A stretch of 64,000 bases of DNA, taken from assembly GCA_019614645.1 (NCBI GenBank), contig JABWDB010000003.1, forward strand, positions 17,197,001 to 17,261,000, in the 5' to 3' direction. Shown here piece after piece: positions 24,151 through 34,423 of this stretch (its first letter is position 1; each line of letters starts with the position of its first letter). Source of the DNA: Stratiolaelaps scimitus (lineage: Eukaryota > Arthropoda > Arachnida > Mesostigmata > Laelapidae). A program made the translations under genes and the position numbers. A model generated the notes under the pieces. It did no database searches. It saw only the letters and a list, made by a program, of their open reading frames with translations, and was not told where the DNA came from.

Positions 24151-24650
24151 CAGTCGCCGGTAGCCGGTAGTTCGACGAGGCGGAGCGACCACCGGCGCAA
24201 CGAGAGGCAGCGAGCGAAAGGACAGCGACTTTGTGGGCATAGCGATATACACATGGACGGATGGATAGACAGACGCAACAGAAGTTGACGCAGAAACCGC
24301 GCGCGGGATCCCGTTGTCGCGGGAATGATCGCGGTGGGTAAATCTGTCGAAGGAAACGGTGGCGGCGAGTCGGTGAGTGGACGACGCACTGGCCGCGGTT
24401 ATGATGGTCAAGGTAGACGCATGGCTCCCGACACAGCGCGGCGGCAGCGCTGTGACGCCGCTGGACGAACAACGGGATCAAGTTTTGAACCGGGGTGGCG
24501 GCCTTCGCCACTCAACACCTTCTATCTATAGCGAAGATGATCCAATCGGCCAATTCTGCTCTCTACTGAACGGCAACGATAACGGCTGTCTGATAAGCAC
24601 AGTGACAGCTGCTAATATGGAATCAGCGGAACGCATTGTATAGAAGGATT
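24150..24650. other. GC-rich block, possible promoter region
   Basis: CpG-rich against AT-rich surroundings, with overlapping open frames on both strands. It lies 2 kb upstream of the first M13 exon found and could hold that gene's 5' end as well as a divergent plus-strand start. Confidence 0.3.
24325..24372 (+). CDS. Candidate first coding exon (plus strand)
   Basis: ATG followed by IAVGKSVEGNGGGES and a strong donor TCG|GTGAGT in a GC-rich block (24.15-24.65 kb). The same block also stays open in another plus frame to 24640. It lies near the 5' side of the M13 gene and might instead be its promoter region. Confidence 0.25.
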
Positions 24651-26855
24651 CATCAATTCGAGCAGATTCATTTAGACATGTATTGCGCAACAATGCGGTG
24701 CTACATTTCGCACTGATGATGGCTCAGGACTGATACAGTGATTTGGGACAGAAGAATGGGAACCGATGCATTTTCTTCTCTGATCGCTTATCAGAGATCT
24801 AATGCAATGTAAGCCTTTGTATAAGCGGTGCCAGTTATAGAACGAGTCAATGTACGGGTGGTGCGTTGCTATTTTTGTTAGCTCAACAAGCAGCACTGTC
24901 AAGTGCAAGGAAATTAAGCTTTTCTGGGAACTACCGAAAAATGGTACAAAAACAACACTTTATCGAAACCGGTAAAAATAAGCTGAAACCACAAGGTGGC
25001 CGAACTGATTCTAAAAGTCACAACATCAGTGAAAGTTGTATCTTTAACAGAAGTTGATGCCAATCCAACGTGAGACCGCCATGAAAGTTGCTATGTCAGC
25101 CGTTTCTGGCGCCGAGCCAGCGGACACCATGTGATGGGAGTTATGCATTAACAAGATACAAAAATTTCCTCTATACAAGGTGTGTTTTTTTGTCTTTTTT
25201 TTGGGTAACGAGACAGGGTGACATACTTATGCATGACAACACTATTACACGCCTCCGCCACTTACGAGGTTCAACAGCATATAGTACAAGGTACTGTACA
25301 AGTTAGTTTTATGTAACCGACCTACCGTTGTGTTCCTGGCAGGGGTTGCATTCAGAACAGTATCTGAAATGGCAAATAAAAATGGTTAAATTCGGTGTGA
25401 CATTGTACCAGGTGTTAACATGTTTTAAAAGTAAGACTTTATTTTGTTCGAGTATTATATAAGCAGTGTTATGCATTGCAAACCTTGAAGGGACCCACAG
25501 CAAAAAAAAATCAATTTTTATTATTATCTAAATTAAAAAAAATTATCTAAAAATTATTCACTGTAGCCTTACAAAATGGTGAAAACACAACTTAGCAAAT
25601 CCATGCTATTATTATTATTATTATTATTGTTGTTGGTATAACTAGAGTGATGAGTGCCAACTGGGTGATGTCGCAGCCTCGGTGACCAACATGTGATTCG
25701 AGTTTCTTTAATTGTGCGATAAATATCCCAATAGCGAGACCGATACCGTTTGCGATTTCGGTGTGATACCAATCAGTATGATTCAGTCCTGTGGTACTAA
25801 CGCAATATTTGTAGAATAAATTAGATCAAATTATGAAATAAGGAGATTTTTTGTCTTTCTTTTACGAAATGCATTGATTGAATATTGGAATTCTGAGAAG
25901 ACGTATTAGGATGATACGATAGTTTCTATTGGTTTTTTTTTATATCAAATTCCAAATGATTTTGTACCCAGCACTGTATAAGGGAATATTGCTTCACAAG
26001 TGGCATACTTATGTGGTACTAAGTGTGGACACACTAAGAATGAACCTTGATATTTGTGCTCAATTGCGCTGCATTTAGGGGAGGGCCATTAGCTAGGTTT
26101 GAAGAATGTGTGCGTACACTATTTATGATTGCTAAGAATTAATTGCCATTATAGTGGAACACACCACAACCTTTATCTCAACAAAACTAAGTCAATAACA
26201 AACTAGAAGCTAAATTTATTAGGGGGCTCAATAGACAAGGACGTCAATAAACTGATGAAATGTGGTACATTAAATTGTGACATATTGACACGTGAATAAA
26301 TTGATTGAACTGGCACATGCGGTTGAAAAACAAACAATATTTCCGTTCGTATTTATTTCGTTCTCATCGATTTTCTTCGATTGCTCTACTAATCAGAGAC
26401 AGGACTGTTGTCCTCCGAAAGTTACATGTTGCCAATGATTGACGGCGATTCAGAAAAAGGATATAACACCTCTATTTTGATTAGGCCGTACCCGGCCTAA
26501 TTGTTGAGCGAGTTCCGTTGTAAAGCCACAACTTCGTTTTGGTCGCATCAAAAAAACTGGGCGAACGTCGGATTCTTCAAAGCCAAATGGCTCAAAGATG
26601 TTAGAGATTGTGTGTCCGTTGAATATTGATTTGATTTTTTATTTATTGTTCTTCCGATTTGGCACATTTTATTTATCATTCATTTACCGAATCGCTTTTG
26701 AGACAGAGGTGCGCGTGGTACGTGGTGGGTATATGCGCAGCTACCATTTCGTATTTTCTGTATGCGGGCTCAGTTATACCAGGAGCGCCACACTGAATTT
26801 GTCGTGAGATCATTTGGACATGTTTTGCTATCTAATGGTTTATCATCTATTAAAC

Positions 26856-26895
<40 letters not shown>

Positions 26896-29050
26896 GTATA
26901 TGTTTATGTATAAATATATATATGTATTCGAAATGGAATGACCATCCGGATCCAGGCTAAGCGTGATCCCTCATTAAATGAATAAATAAATCCACACAAA
27001 TTCGTTTTCTATTTAATTGTTGAATTTAATTTAATTATTTAATTGTTAAATGTGTTCAGGCAAATTCGAATAAACGCTTTCTCCATTGAAATGTTGGTAA
27101 ACTTTCACGTACGCTGGAACCGACCGCATGCGTAGGTTGTCATTTACAAAAACTATAGTGTCTCCAAAGATGTGTATATTTACGCATAAAAAACATACAC
27201 GCCACGAGCATTCCCGTGAGCACAGTAGCTGACAGTTTTCACTTCAGCAAATGATCGTAGACCGTATAGAAGGGCGAAATTTAGGCGTGTCTCGATGCGT
27301 TTGTATCTATTTATTAAATTTGTATGGCTTGTCCACACGGTAGCTGGTTGCCCTGTGACATAACGAAAACTTAGGTGGGGCCTACCGCCTGCGGGTGCGT
27401 GTGAATAATTACAAGGCTCTTCTCACTCGTATAATATCGTGGCCAATATGACGTTTCTATCGTTATAGCAGTTGCTGATTTCAATACTTGTATCTTTACA
27501 TAAGTAATGCCCTTGATGACTATGACATTGGACACTCCCGTGTCTATCATGACGTTGCTGTAGTGGACATCATTACAGAATTGGCTCGCTACAAACGTCT
27601 CACAGAAGAACGAAGTGGCTGGTGGATTGGCGTCGGTATTATAGATACAACATGCTGTTCAGATATTGTATATATATATATATATATATTTATATATACT
27701 GGTGTATCTGTCGGAGTCAATCGCACTTACTTCACTCAGACACATGAACATCAGACAATGGAGACGTTGCCTTTCCTTGCTGATGCGGGTAGCAAACTCA
27801 TAAGGACAAAAGAACAAGGACTGAGCAAGTAAGTTCCTGTATTTTCTGCCCGCCAGTAATAAATCACACCCTCTGCGTATGCTTGCAATCGTGTTTAACT
27901 CCACTCTATAGACCATTGTGAATGGGTTGTAGGAAATAGGCGATATATATTATAATTTAGCATGGAACAGGCCGATACTCGATCTATCGACGTAAAATCG
28001 AACAGTCTGGCTAATGGCAGAATGCATAAACGTGTGTCGGAAGATACAACACAGAAGACAGGGGTGTATCTGTCGTATGAAACGACGTCACCATCAGACA
28101 TTTCTCATTTGTTAAGAAAAATATTGGCTTTTCAACTGCCAGCAGAATACGATATAGTGGACGAACGCCGAGATGTAGCAGTGAGATGTGTTGTGACAAT
28201 TGTCCTTTGTTACTAACGCCCCAAACGAGCGTAATATCTTAACTTGGGTCCTGTTGACGTCAGACAATGTCATTTCGGTCGATTTCTCAAAGAACAAAAC
28301 TAATGGAGCTGATCCTGAACAAGAGTACCATCAGTAGCAAGCAGTGGACTTGGCCGTATACTCCCTCGGTGGTCCGCGTATATTTGGAAAAAAAACCTAA
28401 TCCTCAATGAGTTGTCCAACCGTTGTTCTATCCGGTTTGATTGCCGTGATGTGCCTCTTCGGACGTTAATCCGCATCCACTGAAACTACACAATGAAATT
28501 GCAGTGATTCATGAATAAATTCTATTGAATTAAAGTAAACGCGAGTACAGGTGAGGGCCAACGCGCGTTTACAATTCGCATGAGAGTAAGGTTACGGTTA
28601 CTGACGCTCTGGGTACATCATCCACCAACATGGCGAGTAAAAATACAAACATCTGTATTTCCGATTATTACACTAGTATTTGTTATTGTAGTTATGTCGC
28701 TTTCTCGCGCTGACCCTACATTCGATTAGTTTCGATACGGTAAAAGCTTGTAGGTTTGATTTCAACGTCGGAGTGCGTATATCGAAGATACCCTACTTGA
28801 AGATTCTTGGGAGAAACTTGGGAATAAGTCCAATTTATTATACTCCCTAACTAATTTAGCTACGTTGATCCACAACGATCCCAATTGTCTCCAGTGTTGC
28901 GTCAGTCCAAACGTGAGATCACATCACAGGTGTGGATTGACTTCATTGTGGGAGGGTACCTTAAATAAAGTACTGTGAGGGAAATTCGGCGGAATACTGT
29001 TCTATGCATAGAGCAATCCACAACTCTCGTAAAGAAATTAGCAGCCAGTA
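24650..29050. other. AT-rich stretch without recognised gene
   Basis: Microsatellites (ATT)n at 25605-25630 and (TA)n at 26861-26889 and 27667-27690. Open frames are short and unsupported. Confidence 0.4.
26861..26889. repeat. (TA)n microsatellite
   Basis: Uninterrupted AT dinucleotides followed by further degenerate TATATG units to about 26930. Confidence 0.9.
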
Positions 29051-29060
29051 CTGTCCTCAC

Positions 29061-29117
29061 CAAGGCACGATGCCAACTGATACGAAAGTCAATTACAGAT
29101 TGTTGAAAACAGCACGC
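29061..29117 (-). CDS. Possible second exon of the secreted-protein candidate
   Basis: 19 codons (ACCFQQSVIDFRISWHRAL) between an acceptor atcacag and a donor TTG|GTGAGG, phase 0 at both ends and therefore compatible with the exon at 29879-30040. No family recognised. Confidence 0.25.
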
Positions 29118-29317
29118 CTGTGATGAGCATGCCATCCTCGAGTGAATACGCCTACGGTTCTACTCATGGGTTGTAGGTTAAGCAGTTGACAGACGAGATA
29201 CACAGCCATAAACCGAAGCCGGATAGATGTCCCAAGCATTGGTGTGGAATAAGTACGCCGCCGTGTGGACTATTATGTTGTTTAAATATCGTTAATGTGC
29301 GCACCTGGTACCCACAG

Positions 29318-29495
29318 CTAAGCGTTGGTCAGCAGCTGATTTAACGATGCAAACTTCTCATAGCGACGCAGTTGAATACTCCAGGTTAGTTCATGCGTCA
29401 GCTTGTGAGATTTTCCTTGAATGTGTCGTGATCTCATCTCAAAGTATAGTACCCGCCATGATGTGATTAACCACAGGTTCTGGGTATGTTCTTCA
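29318..29495 (-). CDS. Unassigned open frame, coding-like
   Basis: Encodes EEHTQNLWLITSWRVLYFEM... to SLNQLLTNA-stop. Residue composition looks protein-like (many Trp, Arg, Leu), and it could be a terminal exon of the neighbouring minus-strand candidate gene. No acceptor of good quality was found. Confidence 0.2.
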
Positions 29496-29878
29496 CTTGA
29501 CATCGTTTACGGCATACGTTTTTCATTACACAGACTACATATATATGTTTCAAAGCTCATAATAAATCCTGTTAGGAGTTCTTGAGCGGATCAGACATTT
29601 GTCCAGTGGTACTGTGGGGCGCTAAGGTATTGCCTTATTTCTAAAACGAAATCTGCGTAAAAGTGACAACAGAGTGACATCACTTCATACTTGAATACCT
29701 ACGAAAATCTGTAATGAGATGAGAAGCACTTCACTTCAATGGACGAGCTGGGAACAGGCACCTATAGAGTAGCCTCAACTCGCTTCATTGTCTAGTACCC
29801 ATTTCCAGTCAGCTGATGACAAATAAACAAAGTAGGCCACAAGCGAAATAGGAGCAACATTGAATTATCACACTTTAC

Positions 29879-30040
29879 TTGTTTAAATAAAGTAACTTGC
29901 GAATTTTGGCCACTGTGGTCTGAGGCTATACGTATGCATGTACGTTCGGGACTCCAATCTTTCAGCTGGTAACACCCAAACGCCGACTGGGCCAGCAAAA
30001 ATATCGAAGCAAGCACCATTTGAGAGAATAACAATTTCAT
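29879..30040 (-). CDS. Candidate first coding exon of a secreted protein
   Basis: Starts ATAATGAAA and encodes MKLLFSQMVLASIFLLAQ SAFG followed by CYQLKDWSPERTC: a textbook signal peptide with cleavage near SAFG/C and then a Cys/Trp-containing mature start. It stays open for 54 codons to a CAA|GTAAAG donor. A TATAAA lies about 260 bp upstream (30302-30297). A 57-bp open block with acceptor and donor at 29117-29061 (ACCFQQSVIDF...) would join in phase. Against this, another frame (30233-29883, 116 codons) is also open over the same bases. Product not recognised. Confidence 0.45.
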
Positions 30041-30296
30041 TATTTTCAAAAAGGTGCTCTTGTCTCACTGAGCGTGACCGCTCCTCGTTACTACTACCTA
30101 CCACTATCGTGAATGTGTTGAAGCAACTTTTTCCATGATTCCAACTTACGCGATTCATTGCTGAAGAGTAGACTTTCAGCATTTCGTTGAAAATTCCCAT
30201 CGAAATTAACGCCTGCATGTTACGCAGCGCCATCGTACAACTTCTGCATGTTGCCGTCTTCTCTGGTCGAACGTTGTCTTGAATGGACGCAGAATA

Positions 30297-30302
30297 TTTA
30301 TA
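30297..30302 (-). promoter_or_regulatory. TATA box upstream of secreted-protein candidate
   Basis: TATAAA followed by TATTC on the minus strand. A start about 30 nt on would precede the ATG at 30233 by about 40 nt and the signal-peptide ATG by about 230 nt. CGC|GTAAGT near 30146 would allow a short leader intron. Confidence 0.4.
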
Positions 30303-31091
30303 GATTCAACGATATATTCCTCTAGTTATCTGTGATTCGCCCCCTTCGAATGTATGTAATGATGCTTTGCTATTTTGGGATTTTGCCATCTGACGATCAG
30401 TTAGTTGCAGCCGTGGTATGGGCAGTTGGAACTGACTGAAGACCGTTGCCCAGAATAAATAAATGGTGATCTGCTCCGCGTGGACAAATCGTAGTTGTTG
30501 TGGTAGTGGACTAGGAAGATGCCGATTGTGTAACAGTAAGCCTACCTCACGCAAATACGAAGTGTATCCATTTCACTGACGAAACGGAGAGTGTAAGCAG
30601 AGTGCACTGAACCGTTCGACACTTGTGTACTCGCGGTATCCTAGAGGTGAAAAAAGGGTCTTTCTTTTCATACATGATCCAGGCTCGACAAACTGTATTG
30701 GGGTTTTTTGTTGAGAGGGAGTCAATTGAATTAATAATGCCCCGCAAGAGAATTGCAATTCAATGATGAAGAAACGACTTGTGAAAGATAGAATCGATTT
30801 GAGGAAGTTCATTAACCAAGTTCGACCAGTGCCTACAGCTGGCTTTGTTCACCGATGAGAGGTCGCTCAGAATGTTCACTCACGAGCTCATGGCTGCCAT
30901 CAACCTCTGCCTCGACCAGAAGCTCGATTAGCATCGTCCAATCAAACGCCCAAAAATTCCCATAGACACCTCTAGAGTATCGTTCAATGGCATCATCATG
31001 ACACCATTGGTTCAACGCAGTACCATTAGGTGGGTGAAGATCATCGACCTAAATGGCACTCTGTATATCTTATATTCCTTCAACGAGAAGA

Positions 31092-31094
<3 letters not shown>

Positions 31095-31142
<48 letters not shown>
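31095..31142. repeat. (TA)n microsatellite, longest in the window
   Basis: About 24 uninterrupted AT dinucleotides. Confidence 0.95.
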
Positions 31143-31143
<1 letters not shown>

Positions 31144-32074
31144 TCTGGCGTTCCCTATATTTTACTCACAAAACACCGATTCATGTACGATACACATGCA
31201 TAATACCACGAATGATTTTCAGCGGACGCCTATCGCTCTATATCTGCGCGGTTGGTTATCTAACATTACGACAATGTTGTTTTTGACAGCAGTAACTACC
31301 CGCGTATCGAGGCGTATCGAGGGGGCAGAGTCGTTGATGTCCCGTAATGTTTCGATGCGCAGCAATATTTCACCTTGCGTTAGAGCGAAGCGTCATCGGC
31401 GATTCTACGTCTGATTGTCCATGGGCCTGACCCGCTGACTCGATCCGCGTATTACTCGATCATACGGCGGAAGTGCCCTTCCGCTGTAATCCCTACCCCT
31501 CCGGCAAGGGAAAAACAGCTATTGAGTGAGCCCCGCATGGCTGCTATATACAGGATCGAAGTGTTTCACTGACTCCAATCGAGCGCGCACGCGTGCGCGC
31601 GAGAGAGAGAGGAAGAGCTGGCTCGTGGGAAGACCAATTAACAGATGGATGCACCTCAGCTTGAAACGCGCTCGAATGGTTGCTAGCGACTAAACGTCAC
31701 ACTGTTGAGAAGGTGGCAACGCCCTTTTAAAACGGCGCCGGATAATTTCATCTGGAATAGCTTCGGCAAGGTACTTTGTTCTACAATTATTGTAGTGTAT
31801 ACACACATGTCTGCAGTGGAATGTATGCCGGGTATATTTATTTACACACAGATATTACTCTTGGTACAAGATGGGCTGACGCAGCCTTGGGGTCACTCCG
31901 AAGGTGTAGAGTGGATAAATCAGGTTCCGAAGTACGCTCTCAGCATATTCAACCAATTCGTCTCGCCTTGATAGAACAATTCATCCTCGTTCAGCTAAGA
32001 ACAAGTGACCTTTTCCGCTTATTTAATCCTTCTTCGCGGCGTTTCTAAGACCGGTAGTGCACTTTGACCGGTAG

Positions 32075-32250
32075 TGCCCGGTGGCCTGGTGGTACATTCG
32101 TATGCGCCTTGCAACACAAGAACACGTAGGTACACCGGTTCGATCCCACCGTTGCACATTTGCATTTGGGGAGTCGCTCTTACCAACCAAGTCAAAGGAA
32201 ATACCGTAAACGTCAAATATTTGCTGAGACTCAGCCCAAAAAGGTTTCAA
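32075..32250 (+). mobile_element. tRNA-derived SINE, apparently full length
   Basis: Pol III box A TGGCCTGGTGG (32082-32092) and box B GGTTCGATCCC (32137-32147) lie 55 nt apart in a tRNA-like head. A unique body follows, and the 3' module (TACCGTAAACGTCAAAT, then GCTGAGACTCAGC, then CCAAAAA) ends near 32244. The same module recurs alone elsewhere in the window. Just upstream, GACCGGTAGTGC is present twice, 17 bp apart. Confidence 0.75.
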
Positions 32251-32502
32251 GCACAACTCGTATGTAAGCCCACATGCGTGCACAGACATTTTTTCAATAA
32301 TTAAGCTTGCCAATTAAGCTCCACTTACACGCCAGTGATTGCAGTAGCACTGTCAAGCAGACTGTACGGCACAGAGGTCACTATCTGCCGCTATCATCAC
32401 CACCTGCTTTTATTAGACAAAAAAAAGCATCAACATTTATTTCGCTTTTTACTTCGTCAACATAGGAAAAATATTAATTAGAGAACATGCTAATCAACTC
32501 AC

Positions 32503-32568
32503 CTTTGACACTCAGTGATAGCTCGCTTGTCCTTATCACAACGAAGCTGGTCCTCGATAAAGGCCAAC
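32503..32568 (-). CDS. Candidate internal exon with a CX9C spacing
   Basis: Between acceptor aaaattag and donor AAAG|GTGAGT; encodes LAFIEDQLRCDKDKRAITEC, phase 2 at both ends. The two Cys are nine residues apart, as in CHCH mitochondrial proteins, but one motif is not enough to assign the family. No partner exon was identified. Confidence 0.35.
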
Positions 32569-33049
32569 CTAATTTTAGGCAACTTCATCCATTATATGGG
32601 TCGAGATGTGATTTACTGGTTACGCACAAACAGTCTGAGTCCAAACAGACTAAATTCCACCGTTTATATCACGTAAAATTCCCACCAATTCTCACTATCT
32701 TGCTTACGTCCTCCACAAGTTGACAATATCTAACGTCACACAACTATCACACGACCGTGGATATCATCCACGAGTCAGATCAATCAATTTCTCAAACAAC
32801 TCGTCGAAATCGACAGAAGCGCACAGCCACCGTGTGCCCAAACAAGCCGGCAATAATTTTCGAATCAAGCTAAGTAACTTATGACGATCACATTCTAATG
32901 AGCAGAGAACACCACAATGGACGTATTCGGCTACGAACTAGTGTCGTCTTTGCTTGAACGCTCATGCAGACAAGTGATGGTCACTCACTGGGCCTCACCA
33001 CCGTCTCTCTCTCTCTCTCTCGATTCGCCTCAATTTGAATCTGGTCGAG

Positions 33050-33289
33050 GAAGGCCAATGCTATCCACTAGGCATGGGTATCTACGGCAAGTTTCTGTGT
33101 TCTCCAGCACCGCGCTACAAGCTTTTCTCGAAGCCGGCACATACCTGTATGTGCAAAGGGAGAACTTTAACTCGACGCGTACAAATAATCCCAAATGGAA
33201 TATCCTCGGACACGCTCGTCTACTCAAATGCACTAATTCGAATGTGGCTGGCTGACTGGCCTACTAATTACCTGCCAGTTTTCCGTTAA
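33050..33289 (+). CDS. Candidate terminal exon of a small Cys-containing secreted protein
   Basis: After a (CT)n tract and an AG at 33048-33049, the frame reads EGQCYPLGMGIYGKFLC, then FSKPAHTCMCKGRTLTRR, and ends ...NYLPVFR-stop. The EGxC...HTCxC arrangement recalls prokineticin/astakine C-terminal halves, but the later cysteines of that fold are absent. No upstream exon was established. Confidence 0.3.
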   Translation, partial: EGQCYPLGMGIYGKFLCSPAPRYKLFSKPAHTCMCKGRTLTRRVQIIPNGISSDTLVYSNALIRMWLADWPTNYLPVFR

Positions 33290-33526
33290 TTTTCATCTTG
33301 TTTTCATTTTCAGACAGCTACAGCAGCTCTCACTAAATCTATCCCGTCGAGTACAGTTTACTGAGGGGAATACTGAAAAGATTCGTGGTTTGGAAAAAAA
33401 AGCTTGTTTTCATACCACTTAAGCTTGTTCGAGAACGCAGTAAACCCTCATCTAAGTTTCAGTTGATGGCTGTCGCGATTCACGCGCAGACGTGTATTAT
33501 TGGTCCACTACGCCGGGCCGCTGTGA

Positions 33527-33629
33527 TCAAGCGGGGTGCTTCGGTCGCCGGCCGCCGTAACGGATCGGTGCGCCGTCACCCTCGCCAAGGTTGAACCGCT
33601 CCAGGAGAGAGTGATAGACCCAGAAGAAA
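33527..33629 (-). CDS. Candidate terminal exon of a small membrane protein
   Basis: Frame reads CIGMSFFFWVYHSLLERFN then LGEGDGAPIRYGGRRPKHPA-stop, preceded by an acceptor-like gcgtgtag. A short hydrophobic segment followed by a Gly/Arg/Pro-rich tail. Product not recognised. Confidence 0.3.
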
Positions 33630-34158
33630 AAGCTCATCCCAATACACCTACACGCTACTGCCATCGCAGTAATGACACACATATATGTACATAACCGTGA
33701 CGAGCATACATCGGCTGGCTGGGAACAGATATGTCGCACGTCGATCGAAGCCAATTGGTGATGGCTTCCCCACACAAACACACATTGATACTATGTTACG
33801 CAAAAGTACTCCGCCCTTGCCCCCAAATGAGAACGAAAACAGGTTGCCCCTCAGAAATTTTATAGAAGACAAATCTGGTCATTTTTACTGACCGCAACTG
33901 CTGTAGAACATATACTGTATATATGTATATATATATATATATATATTTTTTTTTTTTTTACGAAAGAATGGCAGCATTAGATAGGGCCAGGCAGAATAAT
34001 AGGACTCACTGTGTACATTGTGAAAAGATTATACTTTCACTTTGTTTATTTATTCACTCATGTTGAGTATATATGTGCCACTCCAAAGGGCTCGATTGTA
34101 AACTAACAATAATAGCCTGAACAACATCACCAGTGTCAACGCGGTTATACACAAAATG

Positions 34159-34197
<39 letters not shown>
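34159..34197. repeat. (CA)n(TA)n compound microsatellite
   Basis: About six CA units passing into about fourteen TA units. The same arrangement occurs at 44,879-44,923. Confidence 0.9.
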
Positions 34198-34201
34198 CTG
34201 A

Positions 34202-34423
34202 ATGGGACAAAGGTCTATAAGCTGTGCCATTTCTAAGCTTTCGTTGGTTTATGAGGAAACTACTAGAGATGCCTTTATTATGAATGGGGCGCATATATTA
34301 ATTGCTTCAAGGTGCCATAATTCATCTGATCATTTTATAAAAGTTAATTGTGTTAGTCATCGGGTTGCTAAAGTTTTACAAGAGATAGCACTAAGATTCT
34401 TAAAGCAAAAACGTAATGTTTAG
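34202..34423 (+). CDS. Small unassigned open frame
   Basis: 73 codons from an ATG (MGQRSISCAISKLSLVYEE...) to ...LRFLKQKRNV-stop in AT-rich sequence, where open frames of this length are uncommon. It follows a (CA)n(TA)n microsatellite. No family recognised; a transposon scrap is possible. Confidence 0.2.
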   Translation: MGQRSISCAISKLSLVYEETTRDAFIMNGAHILIASRCHNSSDHFIKVNCVSHRVAKVLQEIALRFLKQKRNV

